DNA of 64,000 nt. Source: Codonopsis lanceolata (taxonomy: Eukaryota; Streptophyta; Magnoliopsida; Asterales; Campanulaceae). The stretch lies in assembly GCA_013146195.2 (NCBI GenBank), contig CM028380.1:85190049-85254048 (forward strand), read 5' to 3'. Each line of letters opens with the position of its first letter. Positions within the stretch are counted from its first letter, which is position 1. The notes below the pieces were generated by a model. That model saw nothing but the letters and a program-made list of their open reading frames with translations. It did not search any database and had not been told where the DNA came from. The position numbers and the translations under genes were made by a program. Below, one piece after another: positions 45,301 through 55,610 of this stretch.

Positions 45301-45626
45301 AGAGAGAGAAATATTTTGTCAAGGGGTTTCGTAAAGTTTTGCAAATGACGGTTCAAGGACTATTTAAAGGCGAGAAAATTTTATTTGAAAAAGCGGGAAC
45401 TTAAGATATTTTTCTTAAGTACCAAATTTTATCCTTGACCCCCTTTATTGCTTTAGAAACCTCTTTAGCAAAAAATAGACTAAGTAAGAGTACTAACCTT
45501 TAAGTCTTCCGGTAAAGGAGGACTTACGTCTTCCAATTAGTCTTAAAACTAGGTCTACCGGTATGAAAGAAACAATAACAAAACGTTGAAATTAAGAAGT
45601 AGGATCAATCATACCAAGATTTCTCC

Positions 45627-46028
45627 TTAAATAAGCAAACCTGGTCGCATCCAGTGGTTTTGTGAGAATGTCTGCCAATTGATGCTCAGTTGGAACATAT
45701 TCCAAACTGATGTTACCTTTTCCACATGATCTTTGAGGAAGTGATAACGAATATCAATGTGCTTTGTCTTGGAGTGCATCACTGGATTTTTGGAGACTGA
45801 AATTGCTGATGTGTTGTCACACATGATTGGGCGCTTTGCGCCTTGATGTTGTAGTCCACTAGTTGTTGCTTCATCCATAGGAGTTGAGAGCAACAATGCT
45901 TGCAATGTATTCTCGCTTACGTGGTTGAATTTGCAACCGATCCTTGTTTCTTGCAAGACCATGAGACAAGTCTGTTTCCAAGAAATTGACAAGTCCCACC
46001 GGTACTTCTTCTCGCTCACTTTGCACAT
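45627..46028 (-). pseudogene. SIRE RNase H
   Basis: Minus strand: QHQGAKRPIMCDNTSAISVS and the KTKHIDIRYHFLKDHVEK segment are copia RNase H landmarks. After a frame change near 45720 the tail continues in another frame (a VPTEHQLADILTKP-like region). The N-terminal part (46028-45900) is also shifted relative to the expected frame. Role in the family: removal of RNA from RNA-DNA hybrids. Confidence 0.8.
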
Positions 46029-46077
46029 AATCTAGATCCAACTAGATTGAAATTATTGGATTTTGAATACCGGATGC

Positions 46078-46920
46078 CTAGATTTGTAGTTTTTGAAACA
46101 TATCGATGATACGTTTGGCGCAAGCAAATGTGACTCCTTTGGATCTGCTGAAATCTAGCACAAACACAAACAAAGAAACATAATGTCGTCTACTAGCAGT
46201 AAGGTAAAGAAGAGAACCTATGATTCCTCGGTACTTGGTCATGTTCTCTTGCTTTCCCTTTTCATCTTTGTCAGGATGGCAGTCGGTAGACATTGGAGTT
46301 TCGAATCCTTTTGCTGAATCAAGACCAAACTTCTTGATTAGTTCCTTTGCATATTTGGTTTGGCTGATGAAGATTTCGTCAGAAGTCTGTTGTATCTGCA
46401 GTCCTAGAAAGTAGGTAAGTTCACCCATCATGCTCATCTCGAACTTGCTTTGCATCGCTTCTCGAATCTCTTACACAAAGCTTTGGTTAGTTGATCCAAA
46501 GATAATGTCGCCCACATAGATTTGTACTAGAAGAGAATGACCTTTGTGTTTGAGGATGAATAAAGTAGTGTCTATTCTTCCTCTCACAAATCCTTGTTCT
46601 ATTAAGAACTTGGATAGAGTTTCATACCAAGCTCTAGGAGCTTGCTTCAGGCCGTAGAGAGCTTTCTTGAGTCGGTAGACGTGATCCACTTTGTCTCGAG
46701 ATAATAAATCACGGGGTTCCACGTATACGATTTCTTGAAGATCACCATTCGTAAAGGCATTCTTTACATCCATCCGATACACTTTGAAGTCCATGAACGA
46801 GGCATAAGCTAGAAAAAGTCTCGATTGCCTTCTAGTCTAGCAACAGAGCAAAAGTTTCATCAAAGTCTATTCCTTCTTCCCCGACGGTAGCCTGTGCAAC
46901 CAGCCTAGCTTTATTTCTCG
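46078..46920 (-). pseudogene. SIRE reverse transcriptase
   Basis: Minus strand: ARLVAQ and EGIDFDETFA (46900-46840, broken by a stop), KVYRMDVKNAFTNGDLQEIVYVEP, HVYRLKKALYGLKQAPRAWYE, then the catalytic box reading YVGDIIFGSTNQS. The first catalytic Asp of YVDD is Gly, so it is inactive as read. After a stop at 46471, FEMSMMGELTYFLGLQIQQ and GIIGSLLYLTASR follow in the next frame to 46078. The segment just after VYVE does not match the family, which coincides with the CAG/CTG-poor tract described in the findings. Confidence 0.85.
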
Positions 46921-48466
46921 GTGACATTTCCTTCTTCATCTCTTTTATTTCTAAAACCCATTTGGTGCCGATGATTTGGATGATCGATCGGTCTTTGAAC
47001 TAAGCTCCACACCTTACATCTTTCAAACCGGTTCAGCTCTTCTTGCATAGCTTCAATCCGCTTGTGATCTTCGATAGCTTCATCAATCTTCTTTGGTTCG
47101 AGTTCGATACAAATGCATAAGCAAACATAGTTTCTTCTCGAACTTTATTTCTCGCGAACTCCTCGTGTTGAGATCACCAATGATTTGAGAAATGGGATGA
47201 TCTCTTGCTTCAATAACGATGGAGGAAGATCACTTCTAGTGGGTTCTTCCCTTAAGAATTCGGAGTTGGTTGAGAAGGAGATTCACCAAAATCAGTTCGA
47301 AGAAATAGGATCTTCAAAACTTTCATTTTCGGTGAACAAGAAGGATGAGTGATCGTAAAGGTGCTTGGGGTAAAACAAGAGATGGGTTCGGGTCAACGTA
47401 AGAGTTGTTATCGATACCGGCGAGTTATCGTCTCACCGGTGAAGGGTTATCGGTATTTGATGGTTCCAGTTGCCGTTTTCGATGAGGAGTGGAAGTAGAT
47501 GTTGTCTTTGTACTGTCTCATCATTATCGAAATCATTAGCAACGCTCGAGCCTTTCTAGGCTCTAACAAGTCATATTCATCAAAAGAAACATGCACGATT
47601 CTAAGATTTTTAAATTAGATTTACTAAAATGCGAAATGCTTTTGAATGTTTGGAATACCCGAAAAAATTCCTTCGTCGATTTTGCATCAAATTTTCCTCT
47701 ATATTCTTTTCCATTATAAAGAATAAAACATTTACAAAGATTTTAAGAAATCCTATGTTGGGGATCTTCCTCTCCATATTTCATATGGAGTTTTATTATG
47801 AAACTTGTTTACCGGGATCTATTTTGGGTAAAACATGCGGTGTTGAAAAATACTTTGGAAGTTTAGCTTACGCGGCATTGTTCTTGTTGCTTCAATCGGT
47901 GTTACGTTCTTCCGTTCGGCTACACCATTTTGTTGAGGAGTGCCGGCGAGAGAAGTTGTGGCCGATCCCGTGGTCATCGCGGTATTTTTCTACACCATTG
48001 TTCTTGAATTCGGTCTTGTCGATCTTATGTCACTTATGTCTTCAAGCTTTTGAGTTTGAAGTCTTCTCAAAAGTGCTGACTAGATCATACGTTTCATCTT
48101 TAGATGTCATAGTTTCAATCCAAGTGAATCTAGAGTAGTCATCAACTACTACAAGTGTGTACTTGTCTCGAAATACTAGGCTGTTGTAATAGGTCCAAAG
48201 AGATCCATATGCGAAGTTGAAGAGGTCTGCTTTGTTGATAAAAGACTTTCTTTTGAAGGAAGACTTGGAAAGTTTTCCTAGTTGGCAAGCTTTACAACTT
48301 CGTCATGATCGGCGGACACCGTAGGTAGACCTTTGACAAGCCCATTTTTGGAGAGCTTGGAGAGGTGCTTGAAGTTGAGGTGGCGAGGCAGCTTGTGCCA
48401 TAGCCAACCGTTGTCACGAACATTGTTGGCTACTAGACACGAGGTTTGAGAATCTCCCTAGAAGAT
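46921..48466 (-). pseudogene. SIRE integrase, heavily frame-shifted
   Basis: On the minus strand, fragments of integrase are readable in changing frames: CKACQLGKLSKSSFKRKS (zinc-finger end), LVVVDDYSRFTWIETM (catalytic core start), an EFKNNG segment, then the remains of the NGVAER region and a linker to RT. Frame changes occur every 50-150 bases. The tract is poor in CAG and CTG. Either the integrase has decayed far more than its neighbours or the sequence is unreliable here. Confidence 0.7.
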
Positions 48467-48829
48467 TTAAGTCCACGACATAGGCGTTTCCTTGTCTATT
48501 GCCGGTCGATTGTAGAGCGAGGATTCACTTGTCTTTGATGAGGCACTTGGTTGGAATTGAATTGGCATAGAAGTCCTTTGTCGCGAGGTGAGATATGCTC
48601 GAAGATTGTGCTTTAAACCACCTACTAGAGAAACTTTGTTGATGGAGAGATTTCCTCTAGTAATTGAGCCATATCCAATTGTCTTTCCTCTTGCATTATC
48701 TCCGAAGATAACGGTGGGTCCTTTTGCTTCAGCTATATATACGTAAGAAGACTTACGTTCCCGATCATGTGTCTTGAATAGCCACCGCTCTAGGTACCGA
48801 GATGTCTTTGTTTTCGATTCTATAGCCAT
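48467..48829 (-). pseudogene. SIRE protease
   Basis: A 120-codon minus-strand frame. GPTVIFGDNARGKTIGYGSI and NKVSLVGGLKHNL are protease hallmarks of SIRE elements. The N-terminal region, where the D-S-G catalytic triad should lie, reads RYLERWLFKTHDRER and has no triad. After ~residue 85 the family pattern is lost. Not functional as read. Confidence 0.75.
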
Positions 48830-48893
48830 GAAGCATTCCTGAAATAAATTAAAGTAAACAAGGTACCCTTTATTTTCTTTCGGGTCCTAAGGA

Positions 48894-49886
48894 TTAGCAA
48901 CCTTTTGCAACCCATACCTGCTTGACCTTGAGAGAACTAGGTCTCTCAGATCTTGGAGTGAACCTTAGCAGGCATTCTGGTGCCAGATGGCCTAAGCAAT
49001 TGCAAGAATGACATAAATGGAAAGTCCACAGAGAACTGTTAGTGTCTTCAACTGAAGAGTGCTTATGATTATTCCTTTTCTTGACATCCATTCTTGGTTC
49101 AGTTTGTTTGTTGATGGTAGACTTAATTGGTTTCTTTCGAATCATTCTAGGTAGGTTACCGACAGACTTAGCTTTAGCTTTTCTGTTGATTACCTTTTCA
49201 GAATGATTCGGTAAAATACCTTTAAGTTTACCTTCAACAGGTAAAGGAGCCTTGCCTGTTTCATAGACAAACTTGATAGTTACCGGTAGAGGTTCAGTAT
49301 GTCTACCGCCAGCAGACTTTGCCTTAGCATAGCTATTGCCGACAGACTTCACTTTCCCTACCGTTATCTTTTCAAGTTTCTCATTTGAGTCAGTCATTTT
49401 GGCTTTTCCTTTCTGAACTTTGGGATAAATGTAAGGGACACTTGAATAACCAAGGCCTTGTTTCCCTATATTTCCAAATGTTTGTTTAGAGAAGGAAATA
49501 TCATTAGCAGTCTCGGAGGATTCACCTTTCTTTATGACTGAAGAGATTGTCGGAAGAGGTACATCTGAATATCCTATACCAGTTTTATCATTGCTAGATT
49601 TTTGGCTTGAAAGGATTTCTTCGAATGCATCCTTAGGGCTGTTCCATGAGTCAATTGTCTTTTGCAAGGCAATTTTCTCTAGGTCAAGTCCTTTGATGTG
49701 CTCAGATAGACAATCAATTTTGTCATAAAGGAATTTGTTTTCCTCCTTCAGTTTGATACTCTCTTGTTGACAGCTATTGAGAGTTAGAATCTCAGCTGCC
49801 ATCATAGATTTCTCAGCTGTAAGTTTCTCACAGTTCCTGGCCAGGTTAACATAGGCTACTCTAAAGGAGTTAAATTTTTCAAGCAT
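48894..49886 (-). CDS. SIRE gag, C-terminal part with coiled coil and second zinc knuckle
   Basis: A 330-codon minus-strand segment. Residues 1-85 form a strong coiled-coil candidate (EKLTAEKSMMAAEILTLN ... LKEENKFLYDKIDCL). A basic, Lys-rich middle follows. Residues ~292-305 read CHSCNCLGHLAPEC, a C-x2-C-x4-H-x4-C knuckle, and it ends with VKQVWVAKGC at the junction to protease. It is in a different frame from the first part of gag; a one-base-type shift lies near 49960. Confidence 0.85.
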   Translation of the reverse strand: MLEKFNSFRVAYVNLARNCEKLTAEKSMMAAEILTLNSCQQESIKLKEENKFLYDKIDCLSEHIKGLDLEKIALQKTIDSWNSPKDAFEEILSSQKSSNDKTGIGYSDVPLPTISSVIKKGESSETANDISFSKQTFGNIGKQGLGYSSVPYIYPKVQKGKAKMTDSNEKLEKITVGKVKSVGNSYAKAKSAGGRHTEPLPVTIKFVYETGKAPLPVEGKLKGILPNHSEKVINRKAKAKSVGNLPRMIRKKPIKSTINKQTEPRMDVKKRNNHKHSSVEDTNSSLWTFHLCHSCNCLGHLAPECLLRFTPRSERPSSLKVKQVWVAKGC

Positions 49887-49899
49887 ATCCTGATTATCC

Positions 49900-51124
49900 T
49901 TGAGAAGTTCTTCCTTACTGAAGCTATCACTGATGGTTTCATTTTTGTCCAGAGGACTGGGTGAAATTTGACTTCATTTTCAGAGTCATAGGTAGGACCT
50001 GAATCATGAGCGATTAAACATATGTTAGCTTGCTCACAATCCTCTTCCTCCTCTTCTGAATCAGTCTCAAACCATGTAGCGACATGTTTGTCTTCTATGT
50101 CTTCAGCCAACATACCCTTTTGTTTTTGAAATTTTCTAAACGAAGGTTTTCGGTATGCTTCAAATTTTGGCTTAGGACATTTTGAGGCAAAATGACCAGG
50201 TTTTCTACAGTTATAACACACAAGCTCTTCCTTAGATGAGCTTTCACCATTTTTCTTGAAAGGTTGTTGGTTTATGTTCTTTCTTCCATATTTTGCAAAT
50301 TTTTGAAAACGTTTAACAAACATAGCAAATTGTTCATCAAATAAAAAATCATTTTCACAGGAAGAAGTGGATGGTTTGTTTTCAACAGTGATTTCTTCTT
50401 GAACCATGGCTGGCAAGGATACAGTTCTGAACTATTTGTCTTGCTCTAGAGCTTGATTAACTTCAATTTCATAAACTTTTAAACTTGCGTAGAGACTACG
50501 AAGAGTCATCTCGTTTAAGTTCTTAGATTCTTTCATAGTCGTGGTCTTAACATGCCATAAGCTACCTAGAGAGCCTAGAAACCTCATGTTCATTTCCTTT
50601 TTGTCATACGTTTTACCAAGAGAAAAGCAACTATTAATTACCTCACTGAAGCGATCGTATGCTTGTCTCAAGGTTTCCTTAGGATCCTTTTTGAAAGAAT
50701 CAAACTGCTGGATGTATGTATATTTTCTGTTGTCTCTTGTGTCTTGGTCTCCTTCCAAGTATTCCACAAGAGCTTCCCACATCTCTTTTGCAGTTGTACA
50801 TCGAATCACTTGCTGGTATGTGCTTGTGTCTAGAGAGCTGGTGATTATGTTGATTGCTTTGCTGTCAAGTTCTACCAGCTTTCTATCATCCTCTGTCTAT
50901 TCAGATTCTTCTTTAGGTACTTCTGCAGGATTCCCAGCAATGGAGGCTAGAAGATTTGCCTTCATTGGTACATGTTGACCTGCAGTGACACATTTCCATA
51001 ATATGTTGTCAATAGAGTTCATGAATCTCATTACTTTATCCTTCCATACATCAAAATGTCCTTCGTCCAATATTGGGACGTGGTTAGCATTAGATGTAGG
51101 CAGCATGTAGTGTGTTTGTGCCAT
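49900..51124 (-). pseudogene. SIRE gag, N-terminal part
   Basis: One frame from ATG 51124 (MAQTHYMLPTSNANHVPILD), broken by TAG at 50897 and TAG at 50432. Recognisable parts: FDVWKDKVMRFMNSID, the UBN2-type capsid-like region (TAKEMWEALVEYLEGDQDTR, YTYIQQFDSFKKDPKETL), the LRSLYASLKVYE helix, and the first zinc knuckle CYNCRKPGHFASKC near 50218-50177. Then an acidic run of Glu residues leads to the frame shift. Role in the family: nucleocapsid formation. Confidence 0.88.
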
Positions 51125-51179
51125 TTTATCGTATCTCTCAAGAGTTTAATCTTGGAAAAACTTGTTTTCAAAGAGTAAG

Positions 51180-51191
51180 GCTCTGATACCA
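51180..51191 (-). other. Primer-binding site of the SIRE element
   Basis: On the minus strand TGGTATCAGAGC, two bases downstream of the 5' LTR end; complementary to initiator Met-tRNA. It fixes the minus-strand orientation of the element. Confidence 0.92.
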
Positions 51192-51193
51192 AT

Positions 51194-52554
51194 TGTGGGT
51201 CCCAATGGGCACAATAATAAGCTAGAAGGGGGGGGGGTTGAAATGTTGAATAGCTTATTAAACGCTTAAAAACTTTTAAGTAAATACTTGAAAGATACTT
51301 GCAATCTATAGAAAAGATTCAAGTAGCGGATAACCTTCAAGGAATTTGTTCCAGGTCTGCCGATAAGGACTACCGGTAGACCTTTTACAGTTTACTTAAG
51401 TTCTGTTGTAAATGGATAAATATAAACAATGAAACTAAGCAGTTCAAGAATCAGACAAACAGTAAGAAATAACACAAGTATTTTGGGATGGTTCACACTA
51501 TAATGAGTGCTACGTCCACCACCAAGGCAGTCAACCTTGGATTTAAATTGTGCACTATGTTTTCCACTTAGATCAATTACAAAGAATATCCCTAATGGAT
51601 CGTGTACAAAATATTGACTTGTGTTTGGGGTCTAGGGAATTAAATATCTGTAAATACAAGATATTTAATTCGTGCAGAAGTATAGTTAATGAATGTAAAC
51701 AACAAGAAGATAAAATAGTAAGTGTTGATGAGCAGCTTCTTGTTGTTGACGAGGACTTCTAGATCTGTTGAGGATCTATTGAATGCACTGAGCTGAAAGA
51801 CTTGGAGTTATGAAGTTTCAGAGCAATCCTTTAAGTGTTCGATTGATTACATGCATTGTCTTTTGTTCCATCTTCAATGGCGGCATTTATAGCGGTGCAC
51901 TTCAAAGATCCGTTGGAGAAGGCGAAGACTTCAACGACTCTTTTCATCAATGCATTAAATGCATGAGGTTGTCGATCAAGGATTTTCGTCTTCACGATAT
52001 CTAGAGCGGTAATGATTTACGAGATCTTCAAAAGGTAGGCGATTTAGGTGTCAGATCTGAGAGTTGTAGCAGAAAGTAGGAGACAGTCTGCTTTTCCTAC
52101 TTTCACTTTTCAGGACGAAAAGTCTTCCTGCTTTTCGGAAAAGGTTGCTTTCGGCGGCTTGACATGTCAGGGAATGTCTTGGATTAATTCGATTAACACT
52201 TTAGGATAAGTTTGAATTAATCCAATCAATCTTTGCTGGGTAGGACACGTCATAGAAGATTAGGTGGACACGAAGTCTACCGGTTGTGAGCTGAGAGCAG
52301 GTCTTCCGTTTTAAGCATATGGAGAGGTCTTCCGCTGAACCTGAAAAGTCCTACAAAAAATTATACAAGACAAAGTTCTATACACAGTTGCCACGCTAAT
52401 CGATACGCAGCCCGATTAGCCACTGAAGTATAAAACTAATGTAATGTACTGAACAGATATAAATCTAACACAAGAATCAACAGGCTATGCTCGCCAAAGA
52501 GAAAGATGATTCCTACATTGAAAATTCTATATACTTCATAAGTAGGAAGCTGCA
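51194..52554 (-). repeat. 5' LTR of the SIRE element
   Basis: Pairs with 35861-37216. Differences outside 51848-52020 are few (extra G residues and a short insertion near 51231-51245, scattered substitutions). Inside that ~175-base patch there are around twenty changes. On the plus strand it begins TGTGGGTCCC and ends GAAGCTGCA. Confidence 0.92.
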
Positions 52555-52897
52555 AGGAAGCGAGCTAAACTATTCAGCACTGGAGAAAAGCTGCACCGGC
52601 CTAGTCTGGGCCACTCAGAGGCTCAAAACCTATCTCTAAGGAAGGTCCATCAAACTCATATCCAGAATGGACCCTATCAAGTTCATCTTCGGTAAGCCAT
52701 CACTGTCCAGCTGACTAGCCAAGTGGTCCTTTCTTCTCAATGAGTTTGACATAACTTATGTCACGCTCAAGTCTATCAAAGGGAGCGTAATTATAGACCA
52801 CTTAGCCAATCTGCCCTTGAAGGCCGAAGATGAAATTGAGTCTGGTTTCCCAGATGAAGGTGTCCTGGAAATCACTAACCACGACACCAGTTGACAA
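52555..52897 (+). pseudogene. Tat-lineage RNase H, remainder
   Basis: Continues the Tat polyprotein after the SIRE insertion: SELNYSALEKSCTGLVWATQ, RLKTYL and a TAA, MDPIKFIFGKP, a TGA, FDITYVTLKSIKGSVIIDHL and the ESGFPDEGVLEI linker, then TGA at 52892 directly before the archaeal-type RNase H. About 25 codons between the two sides of the insertion are missing. Confidence 0.8.
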
Positions 52898-54622
52898 ATG
52901 TTCTTTGATGGAGCCGCAAACAAAAGAGGCTTTGGCATAGGAATATTGCTATTCGATCCGGCTGAGTCTCATACTCCGCTAGCTATAAGATTGGAGTTTG
53001 AATGTTCAAATAATACGGCAGAATATGAAGCCTGCATTACTGGCCTAGAAGAAGCTCTCAAAACGGGAGCCAAAGATCTCGAAGTCTATGGAGACTCTGC
53101 CCTGATCATAAATCATGTCGAAGGAAGATGGAAAACCCAGGATCCTCGGCTGCAGCTCTATCATGCCAAACTAACAGCACTTGTCGCCCGATTTGGTTCT
53201 CTCTCGTTCCATTATCTGCCACGAGATAGAAATCAATTCGCCTATGCCTTAGCTACTCTGGCATCACTGGTCCAGATTCCCGCGGAAGCTCATGTTCAGC
53301 CATTCGTGGTCGGGAAGAAGGTCACTCCGGCATACTGTTTCAAAATTAATGCAGCCCCTGAAGCAGATCACGAGCCCTGGTGCGTTGATATCCTAAATCT
53401 GCTACAGAAAGGTATCTATCCTCCCAGCCTAGATAAAAAAGGAAGAGTCTCCCTACGAAGGTGGGCCTCCCAATTTGTACTCTGTGGTGGCAGCCTGTAT
53501 AAGAGGCACTATCAAGGCCTCAACTTATTATGTGTCGATCAGGCCAAGGCTGAGCAAATCATGGATCAACTGCATGGTGGTACATGCAGGCCCCACATGA
53601 ATGGCCATATGCTATCCAAGAAAATCATCCGACAGGGGTACTATTGGAGTACGCTCGAAACTGATTGTATTCGGTGGGTGCGACATTGCGACAAATGTCA
53701 GCGCTTTGCCAATCTGCAGCATGTGCCCCCACACGTCTTATATAACTCCACAGCCCCCTGGCCCTTGTCAACATGGGGAATCGACGTCATAGGCCAAATT
53801 CACCCAAAGGGATCCAATGGCCATGAATATGTCCTGGTAGCCGTCGATTACTTTACAAAGTGGGTGGAATCCTCTTCCTACAAAGTTCTGCATGCCCGAA
53901 AGGTGTCCGAGTTCATTCGGGCCAATATTATATATCGCTATGGGGTACCTTTCGAGATAATCTCCGACAACGGCTCACATTTTGAAGGGGACGTGAACCG
54001 TCTACTCGACGAGTTCAAGATCCAAAGACACAAATCCTCCCCTTACCGGCCGCAAGCTAATGGTGTCGTTGAAGTAGCCAACAATACACTTGAAAATATC
54101 ATCAGAAAAATGGCTGATACAGGAAGAGACTGGCCAGAAAAATTGTTGCTAGCCCTCTGGGGCTATCGTATCTCAATCCGCACACCCACTGGGGCTACCC
54201 CTTATTCTCTAGCATATGGCATGGAGGCGGTACTGCCGATAGAAGTGGAAATTCCATCACTAAGAGTGATGATGGAATCTGACATAGCTGAAATCGACTG
54301 GGTCAAAGGGCGATACGAAGAATTGGCCCTAATTGATCAACGACGTCTGTTAGCCTTAGAGCATACCCGGGCATATCAAAGGCGCATCGCCCGAGCTTTC
54401 AATAAAAAAGTCAAAAGCCGCGACATCCAAGTCGGAGACCTCGTGCTTCGAGAAAAACCTCCTAGTTATGTTGATACTGGGGGAAAATGGAAGTCTCCCT
54501 GGATAGGACCATACATCGTTAAGGAGATCCGGTCAGGAGGTGTCGTGCTTCTCACAAACCAGGATGGGGAAGATCTTGTCCAGCCCTTCAACCTCGACAA
54601 ACTCAAAAGGTACTATGCTTAA
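52898..54622 (+). CDS. Tat-lineage archaeal-type RNase H and integrase
   Basis: A 574-residue open segment, the longest intact Tat piece. Residues 1-125: archaeal-type RNase H with D4 (FFDGAA), E42 (NNTAEYEA) and D66 (YGDSAL). The fourth acidic position, expected as Asp in the FADALA region, is Tyr116 (QFAYALA), so activity is doubtful. Integrase: zinc finger H226, H237, C264, C267; catalytic D296 (GIDVIG), D357 (SDNGS) and E392 (GVVEVANN), all present. The C-terminal domain ends GPYIVKEIRSGGVVLL...LKRYYA with no chromodomain, as in Tat. The stop at 54620 is followed by the 3' region. Confidence 0.92.
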   Translation: MFFDGAANKRGFGIGILLFDPAESHTPLAIRLEFECSNNTAEYEACITGLEEALKTGAKDLEVYGDSALIINHVEGRWKTQDPRLQLYHAKLTALVARFGSLSFHYLPRDRNQFAYALATLASLVQIPAEAHVQPFVVGKKVTPAYCFKINAAPEADHEPWCVDILNLLQKGIYPPSLDKKGRVSLRRWASQFVLCGGSLYKRHYQGLNLLCVDQAKAEQIMDQLHGGTCRPHMNGHMLSKKIIRQGYYWSTLETDCIRWVRHCDKCQRFANLQHVPPHVLYNSTAPWPLSTWGIDVIGQIHPKGSNGHEYVLVAVDYFTKWVESSSYKVLHARKVSEFIRANIIYRYGVPFEIISDNGSHFEGDVNRLLDEFKIQRHKSSPYRPQANGVVEVANNTLENIIRKMADTGRDWPEKLLLALWGYRISIRTPTGATPYSLAYGMEAVLPIEVEIPSLRVMMESDIAEIDWVKGRYEELALIDQRRLLALEHTRAYQRRIARAFNKKVKSRDIQVGDLVLREKPPSYVDTGGKWKSPWIGPYIVKEIRSGGVVLLTNQDGEDLVQPFNLDKLKRYYA

Positions 54623-55034
54623 GCAATTCTATCTAGTGGCTGCTTCCCTCTCCAACCCGCTAGGCTGAAAACCCGAAAGGGCGGCCTAGGCAAAAGTTAG
54701 AGCAATAAATATAATTAAAAAAGATAAATAAATAATATATATAATAATAAGGAGGTAAAAGTAGAGGGAAGGAACTACTTAAGTCCTCAGCATACTACCT
54801 CCTAGTCTTCAATATACCATAGCCTCGATTGACAGAAAAGGAAAACCATGACAAGGAGCTCACATTAAGACACTAAAATATAATATTATAAGTCCTCTGG
54901 TGCAACTTAGGAATATTTACTAACGCATCTAAATTACACATTGATTGCATTGTACATATCTATATATACTGCTTGTACCCCCTTGTTTTCCCAGAAAGAA
55001 TTCCTTTTTTGCAGCTTTAGCCCCAGAGTGGTCT
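54623..55034 (+). other. Start of the Tat 3' untranslated region
   Basis: Begins with an AACCCGAAAGGGCGGCCTAGG word common after integrase in Tat elements, followed by AT-rich sequence. No coding region. The antisense ORF ends at its right edge. Confidence 0.6.
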
Positions 55035-55610
55035 ATCAATGTCTGCGGCGTCCACCGAGCCGGGCCCATATACTCCTTCTGCGAGGCACAGAAGAAGCTC
55101 TAGACTCCCCAGCATGAGAGCCACCAGAAGTGTCTCCCTCTTCATCGTCAACATCCCCGTTCTCCTGGGCAGCTGTATTGCTCGGACCAGCTCCATCATC
55201 TCTGAAACCAGTACCCCATACAGGTGGGCGAGGAGGAGCAACTATCTCTTGTTCCCACGGATTGTCCTACCTGCTCGCTATGCTCAGCTGTGGAGGCTCA
55301 TTACCGCCAGCTCTCAGAGCCATGCCCCAACCAGTCTGGGGAGGAGGAGCAACTACTTCTGGTTCCCATGGGTTATGCTGCCGACTAACATTGTTCAATC
55401 TGCGGGGTGCATCAATGGGACCCGCAGTACTCGGTCCAGGGGCCGTTCGAGCATCAAGGTCGTGTACCCGCCTGAATTCTGCCTCCAGAGCCTGAGGAAC
55501 AACTAACCTCGATCTATCAATGTCCTTACCTATCTCCATCAAGCAAGTATTTACTCCGTTAGTAACATGGCGGCCCAGCAAGTGCCTCTATTTGCGCCTG
55601 ATAGTGCGAG

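Larger units (their letters stand above)
35861..52554 (-). mobile_element. SIRE-type Ty1/copia element with an env-like gene
   Basis: Two LTRs (35861-37216 and 51194-52554) bound a minus-strand interior: primer-binding site, gag with two CCHC knuckles, protease, integrase, RT, RNase H and a long env-like ORF after pol. This order is diagnostic of the SIRE/Maximus lineage. The env-like part is split by a nested copia (37663-42473). The expected 5-bp target duplication is absent (GGCTA left, AGGAA right) and ~25 codons of the host RNase H are missing, so a deletion accompanied or followed insertion. Confidence 0.9.
31710..54622 (+). mobile_element. Ty3/gypsy element, Tat/Ogre lineage, split by a SIRE copia
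   Basis: The order gag, protease, RT, RNase H, archaeal-type RNase H and integrase without a chromodomain is that of the Tat lineage. The gag-pro-RT part is one continuous frame broken only by stop codons (TAA 32099, TAG 32927, TAG 33014, TAA 33986, TAA 34796, TGA 35081), then a frame change at ~35385. The insertion at 35861-52554 splits RNase H. Neither LTR of this element is found: the left side is cut by a giant-LTR fragment and the right side leads into antisense ORFs. Confidence 0.9.

Noticed and set aside
47629..48138. 169-codon plus-strand open frame
   Set aside because: It lies opposite the SIRE integrase, has no recognisable motif, and its openness is a by-product of the frame-shifted integrase tract.
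51180..51191. Possible tRNA gene piece (initiator Met)
   Set aside because: Only a 12-base complement of the tRNA 3' end next to an LTR: a primer-binding site. The same applies at 38659 and 12540.
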